This document shows, one piece after another, positions 1-9,432 of a DNA stretch of 35,668 nt (the first letter of the stretch is position 1; every line of letters starts with the position of its first letter). The position numbers and the translations under genes are program-made. The stretch is from Paenarthrobacter sp. Lineage in GTDB: Bacteria; Actinomycetota; Actinomycetes; Actinomycetales; Micrococcaceae. The notes below the pieces were generated by a model. It searched no databases. It was not told the origin of the DNA and saw nothing but the letters and a program-made list of their open reading frames with translations. Where the stretch lies: assembly GCA_031179305.1 (NCBI GenBank), contig JAPSHX010000025.1, positions 1-35,668 on the forward strand. The letters run 5' to 3'.

Positions 1-30
1 ACAATCCCGAGGGATGTGAGAGAAGGTTTG

Positions 31-2829
31 CTAGCCGGTGTTGCGAAGCCCTGCAGCTACCCCGTTGACGGTGATGAGCATGGCCCTTTGGAGCCGCTCG
101 TCGATCTCGCCGCCGGACAGCTGCTCCTCGCGCACACGGCGGAGCAGCTCCACCTGAAGGTAGCTGATCGGGTCCAGATACTGATCGCGGATTTCGAGTG
201 AACGCTTCAGTGTCGGCTGGGCATCGAGGAGTTCGATCTCGCCGGTAAGCCGCTCGATTTCGGCCACAGTGAGCTCGTACTCGTCGCGGATCATGTGGAA
301 CAGGCGGTGCAGTTCCTCCGGGACCAGGGACGAAACGTAGTGACCGGCAATTTCCATGTCCGTCTTGGCCAAGGTCATTTCGACGTTGGAGATGACAGAG
401 CGGAAGAAGTGCCAGCGGTCCATCATTTCCAGCAGCTGATCGGTGTCACCGGCTTCGCGGGCGGCTTTCAACCCGGAACCCACGCCGAACCAGCCGGGAA
501 CGATCTGGCGCGACTGGGTCCAACCGAAAACCCACGGGATTGCCCGCAGGCCACCGAGTCCGGCACCTGAATCCGGACGCTTGGAGGGGCGCGAACCGAT
601 GTTCAATGAACCCAGCTGCTCCACCGGTGTAGACGCAAGGAAGTAGGCGGGAAGCTGGGGATCGTCAATCAATGTACGGTAGCGGGCGAACGCTGCATCC
701 GAAATGGTTTCCATGACGTTTGCGTACCGCTCACGCTCGTCATCCGAGGTGCGCGGGGTGCGGTGCAGGGCCGAACCCTGCATCACTGCGGCCAGGGAAA
801 GTTCCAGGTTTTCGCGGGCGAGCTCGGGCAGGGAGTACTTATCCGAGATGACCTCGCCCTGCTCGGTGAACTTGATCTCGCCTTCAAGAACGCCGTTCGG
901 CTGGGCCATGATGGCGTCGTAAGTGGGTCCACCACCGCGGCCAACTGATCCTCCGCGGCCGTGGAAGAGGCGAACGCGGACGCCATGCTTGGCAGCTACA
1001 TCACGCAGCTTGCGCTGGGTCTTGTGGATCTCCCACTGGCTGGTCATGACGCCGGATTCCTTATTGGAATCGGAGTAACCCAGCATGACTTCCTGGATGT
1101 CGCCCCGGAGACGGACAAGTTCCCGATATGACGGATCGGAGAGCAACTGGTCCACGATTTCGGCCGAAGCCCGGAGTTCCTCCACCGTTTCCAGTAGCGG
1201 AGCGAACCCGATCTTGGCATGGGGTTTGCCGCTGAAGAGGTCGATCAGTCCAGCCTCGCGGGCAAGAACTGCTGCGGCCAGGACGTCATCGGCGCCTCGG
1301 GTCATGGAAATGATGTACGTTTCCACGACGTCCGGGCCGTAAGTGTGGAGGGCCTGGCGGATACTCCGGAAGACGTCGTATGTGCCGTCCGCAGTGCCGT
1401 CAAGCTTGATCGGGTGGCCGGACAATGGGCGGCGGGACGCCAACTCCGCGCCCAGGAACGTGAAACGTTCCTCACGCGTCAATTCGCCGTAGGGCTTTTC
1501 AGTGCCGAGCCTGTCCACGAGCTGCCCCACAGCATCGTGGTGGTAATCGGCGTGTTCGCGGATGTCCAGTGTTGCCAGGTGCAAGCCAAAGGCAGCGATT
1601 GCCCTGCGTACACGCGCCAACGCGCCGTCTGCCACCAGCGCTGCCGAGTGGTTCCGCAGCGAGGCCTCAAGCAACCCAAACTCCGCGAGCAACTCAGGAG
1701 TAGTGGCGTAGTCTCGGCCCGGCTCGTGATAAGTGGAAGCTGAAATACGGCGACCGGTGTTGATGAGCTTGGCCTTGATGCACGTCAGCTTGAGCCTGTA
1801 GGGCTCCTGCGCGTTCAGTTCAAGGATACGTTTGTCCAGTCCAGGGAGGTTCTTGAGATCCACAGCGATCGAATCCAGCAGTTCCTGGTCGGCCCCAAAA
1901 AGAGCCGTCGAATTGGAGAGCACCGAGATGAGTTCGTCGATGAGGGCAATGCTGATCCGGACAGCGTTTTGGTTCTGTAGCTGCAGGATTTCCCTGGTGA
2001 CAGCAGCAGTAACGTTCGGGTTGCCGTCACGGTCTCCACCGATCCACGAACCAAACTTCAAGGGTGCAGCAGCCGCCGGGAGCGTTACACCATGCTCAGC
2101 CAGGAGTTCCGAAAGGTCGGTCAGCATTTCCGGCATGGCGTCGGTCAGGATGCTGTTCAAGTAGTAGATGGCGTTTCGAGCCTCATCCACCGGTGTGGGG
2201 CGGACTTGGCGGAGTTCGTCAGTCTGCCACATTTGGTCGATGATCTCGGCGAGTTGCCGGTCCTGGCGGCGCCGCGCCGAGGTCCCATCCGTGGTTGGCT
2301 CAGCAAGGACGTCCGATAGTTTGCGGACCTTATCCAGCACAGAGCGACGTGATGCCTCGGTGGGGTGAGCTGTGAAAATGGGCCGGACATCGAGTTCGTC
2401 GATCACATCCTGCAGGACCTGTGGGCCCGCTTGGCCGGCTATCTCTGAGACCGCTTTTGCCAACCAGCCGTCCTTTTCCTGCCGGGTACGCAGTCCACGA
2501 ACGCGATGTACCTGCTCAGCTGCATTGCTGAGGTGAAAATAGAACGCAAAGGCACGGACCAAATCGGTCGCCTGGTCCAGCGGCAGGGAGGCGAGCAACT
2601 CGCGGACCTGGGCAACGACGTCGTGCGCGCTCCAAGGGCCGGTAGCATCCGCGCCGCCTCGTGCGGCTTCTTTAGACTCCTTGGTCAGCAAACGAACCTG
2701 CTCCACGAGTTGGAGCAGTTCCGGACCGTGTTGTCGAACCAGGGACTCGCCGAGGAGGGTGGATACGCGACGCACGTCGGCACGCAGTTCGGCTGCGAGA
2801 TCGGTGTCTTGATGGGCAGTGTGAACCAT
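31..2829 (-). CDS. ppc: Phosphoenolpyruvate carboxylase
   Basis: Carboxylates phosphoenolpyruvate with bicarbonate to oxaloacetate, a cytosolic anaplerotic reaction feeding the TCA cycle. The 932-residue product has the usual length of the family. The catalytic-histidine motif [12 protein letters not shown] is near residue 152, followed by [13 protein letters not shown], the [10 protein letters not shown] motif, the glycine-rich arginine loop [27 protein letters not shown], and the C-terminal tail ending RNTG that closes the allosteric site in this family. The start ATG is preceded by GAAGGTAAG as a ribosome binding site. The gene is monocistronic here. The 30 bases after its stop at the window edge show nothing identifiable. 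Family identity is certain; regulation cannot be read from the sequence. Confidence 0.98.
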   Translation of the reverse strand: MVHTAHQDTDLAAELRADVRRVSTLLGESLVRQHGPELLQLVEQVRLLTKESKEAARGGADATGPWSAHDVVAQVRELLASLPLDQATDLVRAFAFYFHLSNAAEQVHRVRGLRTRQEKDGWLAKAVSEIAGQAGPQVLQDVIDELDVRPIFTAHPTEASRRSVLDKVRKLSDVLAEPTTDGTSARRRQDRQLAEIIDQMWQTDELRQVRPTPVDEARNAIYYLNSILTDAMPEMLTDLSELLAEHGVTLPAAAAPLKFGSWIGGDRDGNPNVTAAVTREILQLQNQNAVRISIALIDELISVLSNSTALFGADQELLDSIAVDLKNLPGLDKRILELNAQEPYRLKLTCIKAKLINTGRRISASTYHEPGRDYATTPELLAEFGLLEASLRNHSAALVADGALARVRRAIAAFGLHLATLDIREHADYHHDAVGQLVDRLGTEKPYGELTREERFTFLGAELASRRPLSGHPIKLDGTADGTYDVFRSIRQALHTYGPDVVETYIISMTRGADDVLAAAVLAREAGLIDLFSGKPHAKIGFAPLLETVEELRASAEIVDQLLSDPSYRELVRLRGDIQEVMLGYSDSNKESGVMTSQWEIHKTQRKLRDVAAKHGVRVRLFHGRGGSVGRGGGPTYDAIMAQPNGVLEGEIKFTEQGEVISDKYSLPELARENLELSLAAVMQGSALHRTPRTSDDERERYANVMETISDAAFARYRTLIDDPQLPAYFLASTPVEQLGSLNIGSRPSKRPDSGAGLGGLRAIPWVFGWTQSRQIVPGWFGVGSGLKAAREAGDTDQLLEMMDRWHFFRSVISNVEMTLAKTDMEIAGHYVSSLVPEELHRLFHMIRDEYELTVAEIERLTGEIELLDAQPTLKRSLEIRDQYLDPISYLQVELLRRVREEQLSGGEIDERLQRAMLITVNGVAAGLRNTG

Positions 2830-2984
2830 TGATACTTACCTTCGGGATCTGGTTTGGCCCGTACACTGCGCTGGATACTGTGAGCCGGATTACTAATGTT
2901 TCCTACGGGATCTTACCCGCACAGAAGTCAACAAAAGAATGTGTCTCAGATTTTGGCGTCGCCTTGCGCAACCAGAACCCCCTG
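2830..2984. other. Intergenic region upstream of ppc
   Basis: This 155-bp gap separates the ppc start from the stop of the minus-strand sigma-factor gene, so it must hold the ppc promoter on the minus strand. I see no convincing -35/-10 pair or palindrome, only the ribosome binding site next to ppc. ORFs crossing it look like shadows. Confidence 0.4.
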
Positions 2985-4658
2985 TCAGTAGTTGTAGGAG
3001 AACTTGTTGGGAGCCAACCCCGGGCCACTCAAGGTGTAGCTCAGTTCACGACTTTTTTTATTGCCCTTGGAATCGGTCACCACATGGAATTGGAGATCTT
3101 CCCGTTGCACAGCGCTGGTGGCACAAATAGCAACGCGCCGGTTCTCCAGCGCGCAGGTCCATCCCTCCGGAGCCTGAAGGGAACCTTCCTCGATCCATGC
3201 ATCCGCGGCTACCGAAAATACGGCCTTGCCGCTACCTAAAGGGCCTCCGCCTGAGACTCGGAAGTCGATTTCCATGATGATGTTCCTTGAACTCCAGCCT
3301 GAAATTTGCCGTACAGAGCCGCGGACAATCGCCGGAGCGGTGGTCTTCGGGCCTTCCGAGAGTGCGGGAGTGGGTGTGGGGGAAGGTGGTGCCACCGGGG
3401 ACGCGGCCACGGAGGGTTCAGGGGGCTTCTCCTGTGCGGGCTTCTCCTGTGCCGGTTTCTCCTGTGCTGGCGGCGAGGGTACCTGCGCCCCCGAAGGCAC
3501 CTCCTCCACCGGGGTTGGAAGCAATTCCACCGCTGCTGACGGTAATTCCGCCGGGGCCGGCACCAGTTCTGACGTAGCTGGCGGTAAGTCCGCCGGAGAG
3601 GAAGATGCAGGGAGCGGCGTGCCGCTTGGCGTAGCCGCCGAAGTGGGCGTCGCCGTTTCACTGCCCCAGGGTGGACCGCCAGTCTCCACCGCGCGCTGCT
3701 GCGAATAAGTTTCCGAAGTCAGATGGTCAACGATCCCTATGGACCCCAACACAAGCCCCATCCCGGCCGCTGCGACGACGGCCACGACTATCGGTTGGGC
3801 GAGCGCTGGTGCGATAAGTGCAGCCTTAGCGGGGAAAACCGCGCCTAAGACGCCCAGTCCCGTGCTTTTTCCTGCCCAGATGGTGATGGGAACACCCGTC
3901 ACCAAAGGCAGGAGCACGGCCCGCATGCTCCCTTGAACGTCCTTCAACTCCGAGAGGGCGGCCGTACATGTAGAGCAGCCATTCAGGTGATCCCGAACCT
4001 TGCGTTCGGTGGATGCCGAAAGTCCACCGCGGACGAAGTTGCCGAGTTTTGAAACGAACTCGGAACACTCACCATCGGCCTGCTCTGCGATATGGCACTG
4101 CAGGTATTGCCTCCTGAGGCCCTCCCGTGCACGGAGGGCAAGCGCTGAAACGGCATTGGGGGAAAGCCCCAGAATGGGTGCAACGGCTGCAGGTTTCATG
4201 CGTTCCACGTCCAAGTACCACAGCACCGCCTGCCACCGTTCCGGCAAAGTGCGGAACGCTTTGGCGACCGTGCGCGATTCGAAAGCACTGATGGCGGCAT
4301 CCGAATCGGCCAAGGCATGATCCAGGACAGAGTCATCACCGCTGGGCAGGACCTTGCCGGCTTTTCGGTTCCGTTGATGGGAGAGCCTGGTTACTGTCGA
4401 TAACAGGTATGCCCGGAAGAATGTATCCGGCCCCCTCCCGGCCACGAGGCCTTGCAGCACAGCTTGAAAAGCCTCGGCCACGACATCCTCGGCATCGCTT
4501 GGATTGTCCACGTTGCGTCGGGCGACGATGGATGCAATGGACACGTGACGCTCGTAGAGACCATCAAACGCGGACATGTCTCCGCCCCTGACCAGCTCAA
4601 TGAGACGCCCGTCGTCGTCGATTGTTGATTTGCTGCCTGCGTTTGACCTGTGTGCCAT
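2985..4658 (-). CDS. ECF sigma factor fused to anti-sigma-like zinc domain, membrane segment and exported C-terminal domain
   Basis: The first ~190 residues form an ECF sigma factor: region 2 around FDGLYERHVSIASIVARRN and DAEDVVAEAFQAVL, and region 4 around LPERWQAVLWYLDVE and the helix-turn-helix APILGLSPNAVSALALRARE. Next is a putative zinc-binding anti-sigma motif, H-x3-C-x2-C (DHLNGCSTC), then a hydrophobic stretch at about residues 250-310. A long Pro/Ser/Thr/Ala-rich linker follows, with three QEKPA repeats, and then a ~110-residue beta-rich-looking domain ending in KFSYNY. The likely topology is a cytoplasmic sigma part tethered to the membrane with an external sensory or wall-spanning domain. 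Such fusions are known among actinobacterial ECF groups. Divergent neighbours include a cell-wall protein, a possible target. I do not recognise the exported domain. Confidence 0.88.
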   Translation of the reverse strand: MAHRSNAGSKSTIDDDGRLIELVRGGDMSAFDGLYERHVSIASIVARRNVDNPSDAEDVVAEAFQAVLQGLVAGRGPDTFFRAYLLSTVTRLSHQRNRKAGKVLPSGDDSVLDHALADSDAAISAFESRTVAKAFRTLPERWQAVLWYLDVERMKPAAVAPILGLSPNAVSALALRAREGLRRQYLQCHIAEQADGECSEFVSKLGNFVRGGLSASTERKVRDHLNGCSTCTAALSELKDVQGSMRAVLLPLVTGVPITIWAGKSTGLGVLGAVFPAKAALIAPALAQPIVVAVVAAAGMGLVLGSIGIVDHLTSETYSQQRAVETGGPPWGSETATPTSAATPSGTPLPASSSPADLPPATSELVPAPAELPSAAVELLPTPVEEVPSGAQVPSPPAQEKPAQEKPAQEKPPEPSVAASPVAPPSPTPTPALSEGPKTTAPAIVRGSVRQISGWSSRNIIMEIDFRVSGGGPLGSGKAVFSVAADAWIEEGSLQAPEGWTCALENRRVAICATSAVQREDLQFHVVTDSKGNKKSRELSYTLSGPGLAPNKFSYNY

Positions 4659-4924
4659 CTATGGCATCCCCAAACCGTAATGAACCCTGCCCATATTTAT
4701 GGAGTGGGGGCTGGAGGCAAGTCGTGACGCGTTTTTCTACAGAGTCTTTACCAAAGCTTGGGGAAAGTATCTCGTCACGAACTAGTTATTCAGCGCACTA
4801 TTCGGATATGACTTCGTTTAGGACCAAATCATTCGGCGAATGCGCGTTTTCACGGTATCTTTTACAGCGAAGATGGCAAACCATCAGTTGCAAGACAGGA
4901 TGGCGTTTCCGTGCGGATTGGTTC
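4659..4924. other. Divergent intergenic region between the sigma factor and the GGDEF-like gene
   Basis: This 266-bp stretch is visibly richer in A/T than its neighbours, especially 4740-4870, as expected for a divergent promoter region. GGGGAT upstream of 4658 can serve as a ribosome binding site for the sigma gene. An open frame runs rightward through the region from 4622 into the next gene, but its composition before about 4925 does not look like a conserved protein. No palindrome or textbook ECF promoter could be assigned. Confidence 0.4.
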
Positions 4925-5566
4925 GTGCCCGAGATCCGGACAATCGTAGCGTCACTCGCCAGCGGCACAGCGATTCCGGCCTGCAGGTCAAAACTACTCG
5001 GAGCGGCCCGCGCCAGGAATGGCGTCGGCATCAACGAGACCATGAACGATTTTCGTGCGTTGTTTGTGGCCTCGGGACAGCCCATCGACATCGATGCACT
5101 TCAATCATTGGCAGAAGGCTGGGCGGAGGTTGCAGAAACAGCCGAGCCCATCTCATGCACCGACGTCTACACAGGTTTGGTCACCCAAGCGCACTTTCAG
5201 CGACGGATCCACGAGGTATCCACTTTAGGGCCGGAACACCCCGGCCCGCATGCTCTGGCGATCATCCGATTGCCCGGTCCCCGCCATAGTCGCGGACACT
5301 GCTGGACACTCCTTGCCCGGCTCGGGGAAGCCGTCAAAGGCCAGCTGCACGGAACCGGGTCCATGGCCATGTACCAGAATTCTGCTGTCCATATCCTCTT
5401 TCCTCTTGGAGAACGCAGCCTCTCCCGGCTACTGGGATGCAAGGCCGTGCTGGAGGCCTTGGGTGATGAGACCCTGAGCCCTGCGCGCATGATGTTTTAC
5501 CCGCTTTCTGCGGCGGGAGTGTCGAACGCAGCGGCCACCGAAACGGCAGTACAGGACTCCCGCTGA
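4925..5566 (+). CDS. Degenerate GGDEF-like domain protein
   Basis: Encodes about 213 residues if GTG at 4925 is used; ATG at 5042 (MNDFRALF) is an alternative giving 174. The N-terminal ~75 residues look helical (ACRSKLLGAARARNGVGIN, then ALQSLAEGWAEVAE). Next comes CTDVYTGLVTQAHFQRRI, which resembles the D-x-L-T-G-L-x-N-R opening of GGDEF domains. ALAIIRLP and LLARLGEAVKGQL follow in the order of the next GGDEF strand and helix. Where the catalytic GG[DE]EF loop should lie the sequence reads MAMYQNSAVHILFPLG, so diguanylate cyclase activity is very unlikely. A binding or scaffold role is possible. The match is by motif order only. It lies between an ECF sigma factor and a wall protein. Confidence 0.6.
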   Translation: MPEIRTIVASLASGTAIPACRSKLLGAARARNGVGINETMNDFRALFVASGQPIDIDALQSLAEGWAEVAETAEPISCTDVYTGLVTQAHFQRRIHEVSTLGPEHPGPHALAIIRLPGPRHSRGHCWTLLARLGEAVKGQLHGTGSMAMYQNSAVHILFPLGERSLSRLLGCKAVLEALGDETLSPARMMFYPLSAAGVSNAAATETAVQDSR

Positions 5567-5672
5567 ACATCCCGGGGCCGGAATCCGAGCGGCAACGTCA
5601 CGAACCTTCCGCTGCCAACACTCACCCTGTGACGGAACACAACACCCAAGGATTCGAAGGACCATCCCGAAA

Positions 5673-7004
5673 ATGAACAATCAGATCCATCTAAAAACTG
5701 TGTCGCTGGTGACTGCGCTGCTGGCCGTGGTCATGGCTCTCTTGGGCTTGGGGCTAACCGCGCTTCCGGCCAGTGCGGCAAATATTCCGGAAGCAGAAAT
5801 CACCATCAGCACGGAATCAGTAGTTACCAAGCAATGGGACCAAGTGGATGTGAAATGTGAATGGTCAGTTCCCGACAAGTCGCAACCCGGGGACACCTTC
5901 AGTGTTCGGCTCCCCGCTGAACTGCGCTGGTTTGGCGACACTACCTTTGACCTAAAGAACCCGGCTGGTCGTACAGTTGCCACAGCCGCCGTGAACGATG
6001 ACGGCTTGGTGGTCTTCACCCTGACCGATTTCGTGGCTTCGCATCCCTTGAATGTGGGCGGAAAGTGTTTCTTCACTACTCAGTACTCGCTTGAGCCCAC
6101 CAACGGAGGAACGGAGGAGCTGAACTTTGTTGTTGGTGACAGCGTGGTTCGTGTCCCCCTAACCACTGAACCCTGCACAGAGGATTGCGACCCGGGAGTG
6201 CCAACGTCTGTCGGAAAGTCGATGTGGTGGGCAGACCCCGCCCAGACGAAACTGGAGTCGATCTTCTACATGCCGCCCATGGCATTCGAAACCAACGATG
6301 TTGTGGTGACAGACATCCCCGCGGCCGGCATGGAGATCGATTGCAGCCAAGTTACACCCCGAGTTGGCAAAGTAGTGAGCGGCGCCGGCAACATAGTTGA
6401 ACCTTTCGATAATGAGCAATATCCGGCAAGCATTCAGTGCACCCCGGAGTCGCTAACGGTCAGTTGGCAGGGGCTGCCGGAAGGCGAGCATGTGGAGCTC
6501 TTCGTCGTCACGACGGTGACCGACCCTTCCCTGGATGTCTACGAGAACAACGGAACGGTTAACATCTCGGGCGAACAAAACCCCGTTGGCGCCGAGGCGC
6601 GTCGAAGCATCGCCAGCGGAACGGGCGACGGGACAGTCGAAACGACACCGACGCCGAGCCCCAGCACAGCACCCGCAACACCGACACCGACACCGACGCC
6701 GAGCCCCAGCACAGCACCCGCAACACCGACACCGAGCACCAGCACCGCAACAGCAACGCCGGAACCGGCCCCGAGCACCAGCACCGCAACAGCAACGCCG
6801 GAACCGGCCCCGAGCACCAGCCATCCCGTTGTTGTAGTGATTCCGGAGGAACCGGCGGAATCCACCGACGAAGACAACTCTGAGCAGCTGGCCAACACCG
6901 GCGCCCAGGGGCAAGGGTTCATCTTCATTGCTGCGGCGCTTCTGGCCGTAGGATCCCTGCTCGCCTTCGCAGGTGCCCGTAAGTACGGGCACCGGTCGCA
7001 CTAA
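5673..7004 (+). CDS. LAxTG-anchored cell-wall surface protein
   Basis: Encodes 443 residues. The N-terminus has a signal peptide (hydrophobic core at about residues 10-30, cleavage likely near ASAAN). Roughly residues 36-310 form a beta-sandwich-like region with adhesin-type features, for example the segment with QPGDTFSVRLPAELRW, and one Cys-x3-Cys site (EPCTEDCDPG). A Thr/Pro/Ser/Ala spacer with tandem repeats follows. The C-terminus has the sorting signal LANTG at 406-410, a hydrophobic helix and a basic tail (RKYGHRSH). LAxTG is the signal of class E sortases in high-GC Gram-positives. No sortase is encoded in the window. AAGGA lies upstream of the ATG. The likely role is surface display or adhesion; the ligand is unknown. 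Confidence 0.88.
   Translation: MNNQIHLKTVSLVTALLAVVMALLGLGLTALPASAANIPEAEITISTESVVTKQWDQVDVKCEWSVPDKSQPGDTFSVRLPAELRWFGDTTFDLKNPAGRTVATAAVNDDGLVVFTLTDFVASHPLNVGGKCFFTTQYSLEPTNGGTEELNFVVGDSVVRVPLTTEPCTEDCDPGVPTSVGKSMWWADPAQTKLESIFYMPPMAFETNDVVVTDIPAAGMEIDCSQVTPRVGKVVSGAGNIVEPFDNEQYPASIQCTPESLTVSWQGLPEGEHVELFVVTTVTDPSLDVYENNGTVNISGEQNPVGAEARRSIASGTGDGTVETTPTPSPSTAPATPTPTPTPSPSTAPATPTPSTSTATATPEPAPSTSTATATPEPAPSTSHPVVVVIPEEPAESTDEDNSEQLANTGAQGQGFIFIAAALLAVGSLLAFAGARKYGHRSH
6645..6848 (+). repeat. Coding tandem repeats in the wall-spanning stalk
   Basis: Two in-frame repeat families lie side by side. The first has period 45 nt (15 residues, TPTPSPSTAPATPTP type), with copies starting at 6645 and 6690. 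The second has period 39 nt (13 residues, STSTATATPEPAP type), with copies starting at 6732, 6771 and a partial one at 6810. They form a flexible, probably glycosylated or wall-crossing stalk before the LANTG signal. Copy number is likely to vary among strains by slippage. Confidence 0.85.
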
Positions 7005-7035
7005 GAGTTCGACCGGATAGCGCTCTTCGGGGCAA

Positions 7036-7084
7036 GACGGCAACGATGGGTTGGGCACTTGGTGCGCGGCCCATCGTTGCCGTC
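7036..7084. terminator. 15-bp perfect hairpin after the LAxTG gene
   Basis: Arms 7036-7050 and 7070-7084 are perfect reverse complements (GACGGCAACGATGGG and its complement) around a 19-nt loop that contains a small GCAC/GTGC pairing. It lies 32 bp after the surface-protein stop. No T-tract follows, as is common for actinobacterial terminators. Confidence 0.65.
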
Positions 7085-7094
7085 CATCAATCCC

Positions 7095-7130
7095 GGCTCG
7101 CGCTGGCATGAGTAAGGGCCAGCGCGAGCC
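7095..7130. terminator. Second 13-bp perfect hairpin
   Basis: Arms 7095-7107 (GGCTCGCGCTGGC) and 7118-7130 are perfect reverse complements with a 10-nt loop. It stands 10 bp after the first hairpin, so the two form a tandem structure between the surface-protein gene and the DUF1684 gene. Confidence 0.55.
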
Positions 7131-7159
7131 GATCCAAGAGAAGCGCGGGCCGATCCAAG
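7121..7159 (+). repeat. Short tandem direct repeat, period 21
   Basis: AGCGCGRGCCGATCCAAG occurs at 7121-7138 and 7142-7159 with one difference. The first copy includes the right arm of the preceding hairpin. No function is evident; it could be a slippage product. Confidence 0.6.
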
Positions 7160-7268
7160 GTAGTGGGACGGGCTCAGGTGGCGGAGAATTCCGGGAATGT
7201 CCAAGACCGGAGCATAGTTGAGGCAAGTGCAACCGCCACGAACTGACGTGAACCAGCCGAGGAGAACC

Positions 7269-8096
7269 ATGAGCTCGCCCACCATCGCAACCGACGCCCA
7301 AATCGCCCGTTGGGAGCGGTTCCGTGCAGGTAGAAATGCAGCTTTGGCCACCGAACACGGCTGGCTGACGCTCACATCCTTCCAATGGCTTGAGGGCCAG
7401 CCCTCGGAGGTTGAGCTCGTTCCCGGCCTCTGGTCAACAGACGGCACCACGGCCTTCCTCACGGCGAGCGCTGCGGACGGACTCACGCTGGTGGAGACAG
7501 GAGAGGTCGTCGATGGGACCATCTCGGCGGCGCTGCAGGATGAAGAGTCGCTCATGTGGGTGGAGTTCGGAGGCGAGGACGGCAAGCAAGTTGTGGTGGA
7601 ACTCGCTATGCGTGCGGATAAATACGCCGTTCGCACGCGCGATAGCAGCTCCCCGGTATTGACTGGGTTCAAAGGAGTCCCCACCTACGACTACAACCCC
7701 GGTTGGGTTATCGGGGGCCGGTTTGAAGCCTACGACGAGCCAATGGACGTGCCAATCGGCACGGCGAACCCCTTGGTGGACGGTGTCCACAGGTCAGTGG
7801 GCGAGGTGGTGTTCCGTGTGCCGGGTGTTCCCCACGAGATCCGGCTGCATGCGGAAGAGGAGAAGCTGGGCGCGCTCAACGTAACCTTCCACGATGAAAG
7901 CAACGGTGACACCACGGATGAATGGCGCAAGGTGTTCATCCCGCGGCCCCGACCCGACGGGTCCGTAGTGATCGACTTCAACCGCGCCATCAACTACCCG
8001 AGTGCCTTCACTCCCTATGGCACCTGCCCAATGCCTGTCCGGGGCAATTCAATCGATGTTCGGGTGGAAGCCGGGGAGAAGCTTCCGGAGGACTAG
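7269..8096 (+). CDS. DUF1684 family protein
   Basis: Encodes 275 residues from ATG 7269, chosen because GAGGAGA sits just upstream; an open frame extends further but without a better start. The N-terminal part (RWERFRAGRNAALATEHGWL, then FQWLEG) and the C-terminal signature (FNRAINYPSAFTPYGTCPMP followed by VEAGEK) fit DUF1684, a family of small soluble proteins of unknown biochemical role common in actinobacteria. There is no signal peptide. The Cys in GTCPMP is the family's conserved position. The gene is convergent with the acyl-CoA dehydrogenase gene, with a 37-bp gap. Confidence 0.85.
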   Translation: MSSPTIATDAQIARWERFRAGRNAALATEHGWLTLTSFQWLEGQPSEVELVPGLWSTDGTTAFLTASAADGLTLVETGEVVDGTISAALQDEESLMWVEFGGEDGKQVVVELAMRADKYAVRTRDSSSPVLTGFKGVPTYDYNPGWVIGGRFEAYDEPMDVPIGTANPLVDGVHRSVGEVVFRVPGVPHEIRLHAEEEKLGALNVTFHDESNGDTTDEWRKVFIPRPRPDGSVVIDFNRAINYPSAFTPYGTCPMPVRGNSIDVRVEAGEKLPED

Positions 8097-8133
8097 CTCC
8101 CGGACACCAATGGCTGTCTGAGCCACATCAGGT

Positions 8134-9432
8134 TTAGGCGATGGCCGAAACCCCTGTCACTGCACGGCCAACGATCAGCGAGTTAATTTCGTAGGAACCT
8201 TCGTATGTGTAGATGGCTTCGGCGTCGGCGAAGATCTTCGCGATGCGGTAATCGGTGACGATTCCGTTCCCGCCCAGGATTGACCTGCCCAACGCCACGG
8301 TTTCCCGCATCCTGGCGCTGCAGTAGGCCTTGGCAAGCGCCACCTGCGCCATCTCTGCGCCTCCGTGCCGCACTCCTTGCGCATCTGTGAAGATGTCCTC
8401 CTGCAGCTGCGCGATCCGAACCATCATTCCCATGCTGGCTACCGCGTTTCCAAGCATGTCCACCAGATGTTGCTGGATGAGCTGGAACTTGGCCAGCGGC
8501 TTACCGAACTGCATGCGCTCGACGGCGTACTGCCGGGCGACGTCGAAGGCTGCAAGTTGTTGGCCAACTGCCTGCCAGGCCACCATGATGCGGGAGCCAC
8601 GGAGTAGGTGGTTGGTGTCGACGAAGCTGCTGATGCCAGCGAAACGATCTGCCTCAGCTACCTCAACGTCCGCAAACACGATGTCGGCGTTCTGCACAGT
8701 CCTCAGGGCAATTTTGTTCTCGATGCGGCTACGGGTGATGCCCGGCAATGATGCGTCAACGATGAATGCACGCACGGCGCCATCTGTTTCGTCCTTGGCC
8801 CACACCAGCATGTAATCGCAGAACGTCCCGTTCCCAATCCAGCGTTTGGCGCCGTTAATCACCCAGTAGTCGCCGCCGTCGGAATCTTCCCGCGCAACCC
8901 GGCGCGCAGTGGTCTCCATTCCTCCGGCGACGTCGGACCCGTGGCCCGGCTCAGTAAGGGCGAAGGCCCCGGTTGTGCGGAGGTTGGAGGCGTCGTCCAG
9001 GTAGCGGTCCTGCTGAGCGTCACTGCCGAAGTCGTACAGCGACTCCACGAAGAGATCGTGGTGAACCATGAAGAACGTTGCGATCGAGGTGTCGACCCTT
9101 GTCATTTCGGCAATAACCAGGCCAGCGAACAGGTGGGTATATCCGCGCTGGGCGGGCGCGCTGAGCCGGAGGGCCGCGAGCTTAGGAAGAATGTTTTCGG
9201 GAAACTCTGCTTTCTCCCACCACTGCCCGGCGTATGGGGCGATCTCGGAGGCAAGGAAGGTCCGGAGTTCGTTGAGTTTCCGTTGTTCCTGGACGCTGAG
9301 CAGCGATTCGAAGTCAAAGAAGTCAGCCGTGGGTAGGTCAGCCACTGACGGCGAAACGGGACCGGCGGAACCGGAACCAGCGGGAACTGTCCCCGGCAAG
9401 GACCCGGAAGGGCCGCTGTAATCGCCCATCAC
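8134..9432 (-). CDS. Acyl-CoA dehydrogenase, glutaryl-CoA dehydrogenase/ACX4-like clade
   Basis: A 432-residue FAD enzyme catalysing alpha,beta-dehydrogenation of an acyl-CoA. The N-terminal ~35 residues are a low-complexity Gly/Ser/Pro extension. Then come the helical domain, the FAD-contact segment [20 protein letters not shown], the beta domain ([20 protein letters not shown]), and the C-terminal helical domain with [16 protein letters not shown]. The catalytic base is probably the Glu in [20 protein letters not shown], the position and context seen in glutaryl-CoA dehydrogenases and plant short-chain ACX4. Its start codon overlaps the stop of the upstream SDR gene (ATGA), so the two are one translationally coupled operon. 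The actual substrate (short-chain or branched acyl-CoA) cannot be read from the sequence. Confidence 0.92.
   Translation of the reverse strand: MMGDYSGPSGSLPGTVPAGSGSAGPVSPSVADLPTADFFDFESLLSVQEQRKLNELRTFLASEIAPYAGQWWEKAEFPENILPKLAALRLSAPAQRGYTHLFAGLVIAEMTRVDTSIATFFMVHHDLFVESLYDFGSDAQQDRYLDDASNLRTTGAFALTEPGHGSDVAGGMETTARRVAREDSDGGDYWVINGAKRWIGNGTFCDYMLVWAKDETDGAVRAFIVDASLPGITRSRIENKIALRTVQNADIVFADVEVAEADRFAGISSFVDTNHLLRGSRIMVAWQAVGQQLAAFDVARQYAVERMQFGKPLAKFQLIQQHLVDMLGNAVASMGMMVRIAQLQEDIFTDAQGVRHGGAEMAQVALAKAYCSARMRETVALGRSILGGNGIVTDYRIAKIFADAEAIYTYEGSYEINSLIVGRAVTGVSAIA

Noticed and set aside
6645..6848. CRISPR array
   Set aside because: The repeats are contiguous, in frame and encode a Pro/Thr stalk; there are no spacers and no cas genes.
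6453..7385. 310-codon minus-strand frame with Cys/Arg-rich repeats
   Set aside because: The repeats are the antisense of the Pro/Thr stalk of the surface protein.
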